Below, piece by piece: positions 1 through 4,709 of a stretch of 10,048 nucleotides of DNA (positions are counted from its first letter, which is position 1; the number at the start of each line of letters is the position of its first letter). This DNA comes from Chitinophagaceae bacterium. Lineage in GTDB: Bacteria; Bacteroidota; Bacteroidia; Chitinophagales; Chitinophagaceae. Position numbers and translations under genes: made by a program. A model generated the notes under the pieces. It was given only the letters and a program-made list of their open reading frames with translations. It had not been told where the DNA came from and did no database searches. The DNA lies in the NCBI GenBank assembly GCA_023251285.1, contig JAHEZB010000037.1:1-10048 (forward strand). The letters run 5' to 3'.

Positions 1-1
1 T

Positions 2-1210
2 TTAGTGAAAAAATTAGAAGAATTGGGAATTGGTCGCCCAAGTACTTATGCGCCTACGATCAGCACAATTATTAAAAGAAGTTATGTAGAAAAACGAGAT
101 AAAGAAGGAACGCAACGCAATATAAGAATCGTAAAACTTTCAAAAGAAAATGTAATTAATAAAGTAACCTTAACAGAAAATACAGGAGCCGAAAAAGGTA
201 AACTTTTCCCGACTGATTTAGGTTTGGTCGTTACTGATTTTTTGAATCAGCATTTTGATAAAGTAATGGATTATTCTTTCACAGCAAATATTGAGGAAGA
301 ATTTGACAAAATTGCTGAAGGCCATTTACAATGGAATAAAATGGTGGGTGAATTTTATAAGCCATTTCATGATTCGGTAGAACATACCTTGGAAAATGCG
401 GAGCGTGCAAAAGGTGAACGTGAATTAGGAATAGATGCAGAAAGTGGAAAACCGGTATTTGCAAGAATGGGAAGATACGGCCCAATGGTACAAATCGGAA
501 ATGCCGATGACGAAGAAAAACCACGTTTTGCAAAATTAAAAGCGAGGCAAAGTATAGAAACGATCACATTGGAAGAGGCAATGGATTTATTCAAACTTCC
601 TCTGAACCTGGGTGAATATGAAGGCAAAGAAGTATCTGCGAACGTAGGAAGGTTTGGTCCATACATAAAATGGGGTGAACAATTTATTTCCATTCCGAAA
701 GGTGAAGAACCTACGGAAGTTGACTTACCGCGTGCCATAGAAATTATCAAAGCAAAGCAGGTTGAAGAAGCACCAATAGGGCATTATGAGGGAAAGCCAA
801 TTACAAAAGGCAAAGGCCGATTTGGCCCCTTCATCAAATGGAATGATCTTTTTATCAATATTCCAAGAGCTTATGATTTTGATCATCTAACCCAAAAAGA
901 TTGTGATGAACTGATCGGAAAAAAGATTGAAAAAGAAGCGAACCGCTTTATAAAGCAATGGCCCGAAGAAAAAATTGCCATTGAAAATGGAAGATGGGGA
1001 CCATTTATTCGTTTTGGGAAAAAAATGCTCAAGATTGCGAACAAGGCGGCAAGCGAAAAATATACTCCACAGGAATTAGCCGATTTAAATTTAGAAGATG
1101 TAAAAAAATTGATCCTTCTGCAGGATCCTAAAGCGTTTGATAAAAAAAGTGCTGCCAAAAAAACTGCAAGAAAGAAGGCTGCGCCGAAGAAATCTGCAAA
1201 AAAGAAATAA
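2..1210 (+). CDS. topA: DNA topoisomerase I, C-terminal part (5' end outside window)
   Basis: Type IA topoisomerase that relaxes negatively supercoiled DNA by single-strand passage. The frame is open from the left edge, so only about 402 C-terminal codons are present and the catalytic tyrosine lies outside. Near the start is the conserved family motif LGIGRPSTYAPTISTI. It is followed by the end of the core domain, then four glycine/aromatic repeats of the Toprim C-terminal repeat type: GRYGPMVQIG, GRFGPYIKWG, GRFGPFIKWN and GRWGPFIRFG, at about residues 156, 215, 271 and 329 counted from the GTG at base 5. No CxxC zinc ribbons are seen, unlike the E. coli enzyme; this is usual for Bacteroidota. 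The protein ends in a Lys/Ala-rich basic tail (about residues 379-401), probably for DNA binding. The GTG at base 5 is an internal valine codon, not a start. Family assignment is secure; the role of the tail is inferred. Confidence 0.95.
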   Translation, partial: LVKKLEELGIGRPSTYAPTISTIIKRSYVEKRDKEGTQRNIRIVKLSKENVINKVTLTENTGAEKGKLFPTDLGLVVTDFLNQHFDKVMDYSFTANIEEEFDKIAEGHLQWNKMVGEFYKPFHDSVEHTLENAERAKGERELGIDAESGKPVFARMGRYGPMVQIGNADDEEKPRFAKLKARQSIETITLEEAMDLFKLPLNLGEYEGKEVSANVGRFGPYIKWGEQFISIPKGEEPTEVDLPRAIEIIKAKQVEEAPIGHYEGKPITKGKGRFGPFIKWNDLFINIPRAYDFDHLTQKDCDELIGKKIEKEANRFIKQWPEEKIAIENGRWGPFIRFGKKMLKIANKAASEKYTPQELADLNLEDVKKLILLQDPKAFDKKSAAKKTARKKAAPKKSAKKK

Positions 1211-1589
1211 TAATTATTATCTGAAATTGCGAAAACAGAATCGCCATTATTTATTGCTTTACTGCTTTTTCTGGTTTTTTGATTAATCACCGCTTAAGGC
1301 TAGGATTAACTTTCAGCAACGAAAAATTGGCAGTATTTGTTTGTTGACTGTCCAATTGTTTATTTGTCAGAATAAAGAAAGATTTTCTTGTCTACTTATG
1401 TAGCGCGAAAAAAAACTTTCTGTTTTATTTTGATTTTAAATTATAATTATTAGTTTTGTCTCCGCCTCATCCTCAGAAAACAGTTCCATTTCCCTTTTTA
1501 AAACTAACTCCCATCATCCTTTTATTGCCTTTGCAATTGCGTAAGACCCCTTGCTTTACTTAATTTTTAATGCTTCTAAAACCTTTTTT
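1211..1589. other. Intergenic region between topA and the T9SS protein gene
   Basis: This is 379 bases of AT-rich DNA with no supported gene. It holds a candidate promoter (1429-1458). Just upstream are two small adjacent inverted repeats: AAGAAA-GAT-TTTCTT at about 1375-1389 and CTAC-TTAT-GTAG at about 1392-1403. No convincing GC-rich intrinsic terminator is seen after topA. The TTAATC...GATTAA repeat near 1282-1310 lacks a T-run. Confidence 0.6.
1429..1458 (+). promoter_or_regulatory. Candidate Bacteroidota promoter for the T9SS surface protein
   Basis: TTTG at 1429-1432 and TAGTTTTG at 1451-1458 are separated by 18 bases. This matches the Bacteroidota primary sigma (sigma-ABfr) pattern of TTTG at -33 and TAnnTTTG at -7. 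Transcription would start near 1464, giving an untranslated leader of about 125 bases before the ATG at 1590. The match is seen directly; activity is inferred. Confidence 0.55.
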
Positions 1590-2855
1590 ATGAAACAAAA
1601 TTTTACGCTTTGTTCTAAGCTTTATGTTGTTTTCGCACTTTTATTTTCAGCTTTATTCTTTACTAACTCAGTAAATGCACAGATAGGCTGCAGCGGAGAA
1701 AGAGTATTATGGCTTGAAACTTTTGGAACCGGAACAACCTCCACCAGCAGTCCGGATGTACTAACAAGCGGGTTAACGTATCAGGATACCGGAAGTCTTG
1801 TTAACGAAGGAGTTTATCGTATTATTGATAGCACTCAACAAAAACCTGAATGGCATGTTTCCGCCGATCATACCGGCGATGTCAACGGTAAAATGCTGGT
1901 GGTAAATGGCCAGGCAGAAACCTTTTTTCAACATACCATTACAGAGGCAAACGGTTTTCTTGAAGGAAACTACAACATTAGTTTATACGTCATGAATGTT
2001 GATACGCTTGGAATTTGCGGCACCAACGCACTCTTAACCAAATTAACTTTTACAGTTGAATACCTTTCTTCTGCAAATACATGGATTGCTATGACTGGTT
2101 CACCTCTCGTTGCTGCTTCTGTTCCCCAATCACCAACTTCCACCTGGGTGAATCAGGGTGGATCATTTACGCTACCATCTACCGGTAATTTCCTTCCTAC
2201 ACAAATCAGGATCACATTAGGTGATGGCACTATTGGCGGTTGTGGAAATGATTTTGCAATGGATGACGTGAAGTTTTCATATTGCGCTGCAGCAGGCCCG
2301 ATGCCTATCGAACTAACCAGTTTTACCGCACACAACAAAGGAACCGGTGTGAGTCTTGATTGGTCAACCTCTCAGGAACTGAATAACGACTATTTCGATA
2401 TAGAAAAAAGTGTAAATGCAAGCGACTGGACAGTAGTTACAAGAGTGAAAGGTGCAGGTAATAGCCAAACGGTTAAAAATTACAACGCTTTTGATGCAAA
2501 CCCTGTATCAGGAATCAATTACTACCGTTTAAAACAAGTTGACTTTGATGGCAAGTCGAAATATTCTAAAACAGTTTCAATAAAAGTAGATGGCCCTAAA
2601 ACTGAAATCTCTGTTTTGACAAATCCATTCTACAATACACTTTCTGTTACTTTCAACAGCGCCACATCACAGACGGTTTCTGCACGGTTGATGGACATTA
2701 CAGGTAAACTGGTAGCCGCTGAAAACTGGTCTATCACAAGCGGTAACGTAAGAAAAGATTTATCTGCCGGAGCTTTAAATCAGGGAATGTATATACTTAC
2801 TATCAGAAATAATTCAGGCGAAATACTTTACAATGGAAAAGTTGTAAAGCAATAA
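1590..2855 (+). CDS. Secreted protein with T9SS type A sorting domain
   Basis: A 421-residue protein exported first by Sec, then by the type IX secretion system to the cell surface or medium. Residues 1-30 are a signal peptide: basic start, hydrophobic core, likely cleavage after SVNA before QIGCS. About residues 33-232 form a beta-rich domain ending in GGCGNDFAMDDVKF, a pattern common in Bacteroidota lectin-like or jelly-roll surface domains. About residues 238-333 resemble the fibronectin-III-like linker often preceding the sorting signal (PIELTSFTA, then INYYRLKQVDFDG). Residues 339-421 are the sorting domain, with the TNPF motif, MDITGKLV, GMYILTI and a terminal KVVKQ. The ATG at 1590 is preferred over an in-frame TTG at 1551 because it puts the signal peptide at the N terminus. 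Its ligand or substrate cannot be told; no catalytic motif is seen. It stands alone, with its own promoter and terminator. Confidence 0.9.
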   Translation: MKQNFTLCSKLYVVFALLFSALFFTNSVNAQIGCSGERVLWLETFGTGTTSTSSPDVLTSGLTYQDTGSLVNEGVYRIIDSTQQKPEWHVSADHTGDVNGKMLVVNGQAETFFQHTITEANGFLEGNYNISLYVMNVDTLGICGTNALLTKLTFTVEYLSSANTWIAMTGSPLVAASVPQSPTSTWVNQGGSFTLPSTGNFLPTQIRITLGDGTIGGCGNDFAMDDVKFSYCAAAGPMPIELTSFTAHNKGTGVSLDWSTSQELNNDYFDIEKSVNASDWTVVTRVKGAGNSQTVKNYNAFDANPVSGINYYRLKQVDFDGKSKYSKTVSIKVDGPKTEISVLTNPFYNTLSVTFNSATSQTVSARLMDITGKLVAAENWSITSGNVRKDLSAGALNQGMYILTIRNNSGEILYNGKVVKQ

Positions 2856-2874
2856 TATTACACACGCATAAACC

Positions 2875-2905
2875 AAAAGGGGGAATCAACTGATTCCCTT
2901 TTTTT
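2875..2905 (+). terminator. Rho-independent terminator of the T9SS protein gene
   Basis: GGGAATC (2881-2887), loop AACT, GATTCCC (2892-2898). The stem can extend through two G-U pairs and A-T pairs (AAAAGG opposite the T-run). It is followed by seven T, then A. It lies 20 bases past the stop codon. Confidence 0.85.
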
Positions 2906-2919
2906 ATTTATAACGAAAG

Positions 2920-2927
2920 TACTTTTG
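2920..2927 (+). promoter_or_regulatory. Candidate -7 element for the 155-residue protein
   Basis: TACTTTTG fits TAnnTTTG. The -33 position falls in the T-run of the preceding terminator and has no clear TTTG, so the promoter is only tentative. Leader length would be about 80 bases. Confidence 0.3.
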
Positions 2928-3015
2928 TCCTTAATTCTGTTTGTGCAGCCAAACAAGTTTATTATCAAAACTTTCTAACTATTAAACGTGAGCCATTAAA
3001 AAATAATATTCCGCA

Positions 3016-3483
3016 ATGAAACCTTCATCGATTAGTGAAATAAAAAAGGATCTTGAAAAACGTGATTCCAAAGAATTACTGGAATATTGTCTTCGCCTCG
3101 CCAGGTACAAAAAGGAAAATAAAGAGCTGCTGGCGTTTTTACTTTTCGAATCGGATAATGTTTCTGTTTATGTTGAAAATGTAAAACAGGAAACAGAACA
3201 ACAATTTGTGGAAATGAATAAAAACAATATTTATTTTATCAAAAAAAGTGTACGAAAAATATTGAGGTCAATCAACAAATACATTCGTTTTTCTTTATCA
3301 AAGCAAACAGAAGCGGAATTATTAATTCATTTTTGTAATTGCCTGGTCCGCTATTCAATCCCATTAAAAAAGAGCAGGCAATTAATGAATCTTTATGAAA
3401 GCCAACTCAAAAAAATTGATGCGGCTCTTTCCGTCCTCCATCCGGATTTACAATACGATTTTAAAAAACAACTCTTGACTTAA
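3016..3483 (+). CDS. Conserved-looking helical protein of unknown function
   Basis: A 155-residue, Lys/Glu/Leu-rich, probably all-alpha cytoplasmic protein. No signal peptide, membrane segment or catalytic motif is visible. The sequence alternates charged and hydrophobic residues in long helices: KELLEYCLRLARYKKENKEL near residues 19-38, then KKSVRKILRSINKYIRF near 76-92, then an aliphatic segment with FCNCL near 106-110. The C-terminal part LYESQLKKIDAALSVL (126-141) looks like a further amphipathic helix. It resembles hypothetical proteins I have seen in Chitinophagaceae, but I cannot name a family. The ATG at 3016 gives a natural start after an A/T-rich leader without SD. No GC-rich terminator follows the stop. 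Its transcript may therefore run into the micro-ORF RNA and end at the terminator at 3644-3672. Confidence 0.8.
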   Translation: MKPSSISEIKKDLEKRDSKELLEYCLRLARYKKENKELLAFLLFESDNVSVYVENVKQETEQQFVEMNKNNIYFIKKSVRKILRSINKYIRFSLSKQTEAELLIHFCNCLVRYSIPLKKSRQLMNLYESQLKKIDAALSVLHPDLQYDFKKQLLT

Positions 3484-3515
3484 AAATTTTTTACTTTTCA
3501 TTGTTACCTTTTTGC

Positions 3516-3523
3516 TATCTTTA
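3516..3523 (+). promoter_or_regulatory. Candidate -7 element for the micro-ORF RNA
   Basis: TATCTTTA matches TAnnTTTG at all but the last base. The upstream -33 box is poor: TTG at 3501 is only 12 bases away. A start near 3530 would give a leader of about 22 bases before the ATG at 3552. Independent transcription is plausible but unproven. Confidence 0.4.
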
Positions 3524-3540
3524 ATTTTCATCAAATAAAA

Positions 3541-3547
3541 AGGAGGT
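3541..3547 (+). promoter_or_regulatory. Perfect Shine-Dalgarno sequence before the micro-ORF
   Basis: AGGAGGT within an A-run (A at 3537-3541), five bases from the end of GGAGG to the ATG at 3552. None of the other gene starts visible in this window has a GGAGG-like site; they have A/T-rich leaders. Strong SDs are rare in Bacteroidota, where the anti-SD end of 16S rRNA is masked on the 30S subunit by bS21, bS18 and bS6. That makes this site notable and helps choose the ORF start. Confidence 0.75.
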
Positions 3548-3551
3548 ATTC

Positions 3552-3596
3552 ATGCAATCTACAGATAGAACATGGATGCCTGTTCTAAATTTTTAA
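3552..3596 (+). CDS. Micro-ORF, 14 codons (leader-peptide-like)
   Basis: ATG to TAA encodes MQSTDRTWMPVLNF. It follows a perfect SD at ideal spacing and is followed 47 bases later by an intrinsic terminator, the layout of a leader peptide or a translated small RNA. It has no signal peptide character and is too short to fold as a domain. A 7-bp inverted repeat (TAGAACA 3566-3572, TGTTCTA 3581-3587) sits inside the coding region, so translation would disrupt this RNA hairpin. It has one Trp and no run of a single amino acid, so it does not look like a classical amino-acid attenuator. A nascent-peptide arrest role is possible through the C-terminal MPVLNF, but that is inference. I do not recognise the peptide. 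Confidence 0.55.
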   Translation: MQSTDRTWMPVLNF

Positions 3597-3643
3597 TTAG
3601 AAAAGGCTCCATTAAAATAATCTGAGACGCTTGCAGCGTCAAT

Positions 3644-3672
3644 AACCACTGGTTTAAACCGGTGGTTTTTTT
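3644..3672 (+). terminator. Strong intrinsic terminator
   Basis: AACCACTGGT (3644-3653), loop TTAA, ACCGGTGGTT (3658-3667): a 10-bp stem with a single G-U pair, running into seven T (3666-3672). It ends the micro-ORF RNA and probably also any readthrough from 3016-3483. Confidence 0.85.
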
Positions 3673-3771
3673 GTGATTAATTCCTTAGGATAAGGGTTAC
3701 TTTTTCAATAAAGAAGTATATATATCAGCATCGAGAGTTTTCAATTTTTTCTAAATAATTAAAAACAGGGA

Positions 3772-3784
3772 TAGGGTTTCCCTA
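3772..3784. promoter_or_regulatory. Palindrome TAGGG-TTT-CCCTA, possible operator or small hairpin
   Basis: A perfect 5-bp inverted repeat around TTT, with a preceding CAGGGA copy of the left half and an A/T-rich surround. It could be a dimeric regulator site or an RNA hairpin. It lies 207 bases before the ATG at 3992. No second copy was noticed in the window. Confidence 0.35.
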
Positions 3785-3814
3785 CACCTCAATTTTTAAT
3801 ACAAGCAATCGTTA

Positions 3815-3848
3815 AAGCCTTTCTGTTCCCAGAAAGGCTTCTTCTTTC
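3815..3848 (+). terminator. Perfect 11-bp hairpin, terminator-like
   Basis: AAGCCTTTCTG (3815-3825), loop TTCC, CAGAAAGGCTT (3830-3840), followed by CTTCTTTC, which is T-rich but interrupted by C. It may be a weak or conditional terminator, or an mRNA 5' structure upstream of the gene at 3992. No gene between 3672 and 3815 explains a terminator here. Confidence 0.55.
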
Positions 3849-3991
3849 GTAAACATTATTTTCGATTTTATAAGCTTTTCTTTTTGCTCTTTTTAAACAT
3901 TAAAAGAAAAACAAAAGAATAGGAATGATTCTTGTAATCGCTTTGATTGGTTGGACAGATACAATTTTTTTTCATTTAAAAAACATTATTT

Positions 3992-4294
3992 ATGCGCACA
4001 AAAAACATTATTTCCGCATTATTAATTGCAATGTGCTTTTCATTGCTTACTCCGGTTTATGCTGCAAACGAAACTCCTGTAAAAACTGAAGTACCGAAAG
4101 AAGTGCGGGCACAACAAATTGAAAACCGGCTGATCGAAATCCGGCAAATGTCGAAGACAAATTTGACAAAATCTGAGAAAAAGGATCTACGGAAAGAAGT
4201 AAAAAGCCTGAAAAAAGAAGCGTCCACACAGGGAATTTATTTATCCATTGGAGCAATTATCATTATCATTTTATTGCTCATTCTTTTATTGTAA
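3992..4294 (+). CDS. Small exported protein with C-terminal membrane anchor
   Basis: A 100-residue protein. Residues 1-24 form a signal peptide (MRTK, hydrophobic core, cleavage likely after PVYA). About residues 37-78 are highly charged and likely to form an amphipathic helix or coiled coil, with IENRLIEIRQM and then KKDLRKEVKSLKKEA. Residues 81-100 are a hydrophobic helix of mostly Ile and Leu ending exactly at the C terminus. Predicted topology is a periplasmic helix anchored in the inner membrane by its tail. Similar short proteins ending in a run of Ile/Leu are, to my recollection, common in Bacteroidota and uncharacterised. The ATG at 3992 follows an A/T-rich leader without SD. It is convergent with the small membrane protein gene at 4363-4575 and shares its terminator. 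Function unknown. Confidence 0.8.
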   Translation: MRTKNIISALLIAMCFSLLTPVYAANETPVKTEVPKEVRAQQIENRLIEIRQMSKTNLTKSEKKDLRKEVKSLKKEASTQGIYLSIGAIIIIILLLILLL

Positions 4295-4316
4295 AAATTT
4301 TTCAAAACAGTTTTTC

Positions 4317-4350
4317 AAAAAAAAGCCCGTTTTTCAACGGGCTTTTTTTT
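4317..4350. terminator. Bidirectional intrinsic terminator between two convergent genes
   Basis: Eight A (4317-4324), GCCCGTT (4325-4331), loop TTTC, AACGGGC (4336-4342), eight T (4343-4350). The T-run on each strand serves the plus gene ending at 4294 and the minus gene ending at 4363. Confidence 0.9.
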
Positions 4351-4362
4351 TATAGAATGAAA

Positions 4363-4575
4363 TTACGCGTCCTTTTTAGAAGTAGCTAACAAAACAACTC
4401 CGACAATTGCAATAGCTCCACCCACATAAGTAGGCCAGCCATACCAATGATTTTCAGTTTTATTTACCTGGATCGGCCCTGCGTCGATAATGGTTTTCTT
4501 TTCGGGAATAGAAACACCTTTGATCACAATCATTATAATCCCAATAGCGATTAAAATCCAACCTGCTGCTTTCAT
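4363..4575 (-). CDS. Small two-helix inner-membrane protein, function unknown
   Basis: A 70-residue protein with two predicted membrane helices: about residues 4-22 (AGWILIAIGIIMIVIKG) and 48-65 (PTYVGGAIAIVGVVLLA). Between them is a polar loop of about 25 residues with TIIDAGPIQVNKTENH, and the tail KKDA is short and charged. The loop pattern 'DxGPIxxNK' is one I associate with small uncharacterised Bacteroidota membrane proteins, but I cannot assign a named family with certainty. The start is the ATG at 4575. An in-frame TTG at 4599 lies inside the promoter -7 element, so it is not used. With transcription starting around 4590 the leader would be only about 15 bases. Two direct repeats lie upstream of the promoter (4634-4663), at a distance where an activator could bind. 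Confidence 0.75.
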   Translation of the reverse strand: MKAAGWILIAIGIIMIVIKGVSIPEKKTIIDAGPIQVNKTENHWYGWPTYVGGAIAIVGVVLLATSKKDA

Positions 4576-4596
4576 AATTTTAATTTTTTGGTTAAA

Positions 4597-4604
4597 CAAA
4601 TATA
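4597..4604 (-). promoter_or_regulatory. Consensus -7 promoter element of the two-helix protein gene
   Basis: Read on the minus strand it is TATATTTG, an exact match to TAnnTTTG. A TTG lies 16 bases further upstream, slightly closer than usual for -33. It sits 22 bases before the ATG at 4575. Confidence 0.6.
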
Positions 4605-4633
4605 AGAAATTTATTTATTACAATTAAAGTGCC

Positions 4634-4663
4634 GATAGTCAAAGTGAGGATAAAAGATAGTCA
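4634..4663 (-). repeat. Two direct repeats of TGACTATC, 22 bases apart
   Basis: On the minus strand TGACTATC occurs at 4663-4656 and again at 4641-4634: identical 8-mers with a period of 22 bases, or two helical turns. They lie about 30 to 60 bases upstream of the TATATTTG element. The spacing is like sites bound by tandem-binding activators such as LytTR regulators, although the half-site does not clearly match the known LytTR consensus. Confidence 0.4.
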
Positions 4664-4709
4664 GGTTCGTGTTGCTTTAAAAATACATTATGAGGTTAAT
4701 GAGATAATT

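Larger units (their letters stand above)
3530..3672 (+). ncRNA. Candidate structured small RNA or leader with SD and micro-ORF
   Basis: A compact unit of about 143 bases runs from the predicted start near 3530 to the terminator T-run at 3672. In order it has: the SD (3541-3547); the micro-ORF (3552-3596) with an internal hairpin (3566-3587); a hairpin GACGCT-TGC-AGCGTC (3626-3640); and the terminator stem (3644-3667). CTCC at 3607-3610 could pair with GGAG of the SD. AAT(A)ACC at 3641-3647, which overlaps the terminator's left arm, could pair with GGTATT at 3545-3550, so SD masking and terminator folding could compete. The boundaries are estimates. It could be a stand-alone small RNA, a leader or attenuator acting on the gene at 3992, or the 3' end of the 3016-3483 transcript. 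Confidence 0.5.
3673..3991. other. Intergenic region with two further inverted repeats
   Basis: This is 319 bases with no supported gene, AT-rich throughout. It contains the GC-richer inverted repeat at 3772-3784 and a perfect 11-bp hairpin at 3815-3840. No clean TTTG/TAnnTTTG promoter was found just before the ATG at 3992. The TACAATTT near 3959 is only a partial match. Confidence 0.55.

Noticed and set aside
883..1290. Minus-strand 135-residue ORF with a hydrophobic Phe/Ala-rich stretch
   Set aside because: It is the antisense of the lysine-rich TopA tail (AAG/AAA codons read as CTT/TTT); no promoter or family signal.
1551..1589. TTG start extending the T9SS protein by 13 residues
   Set aside because: It would place extra residues before a textbook signal peptide; the ATG at 1590 is the better start.
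4576..4599. TTG start extending the two-helix membrane protein by eight residues
   Set aside because: This TTG is part of the TATATTTG promoter element and would precede the transcript start.
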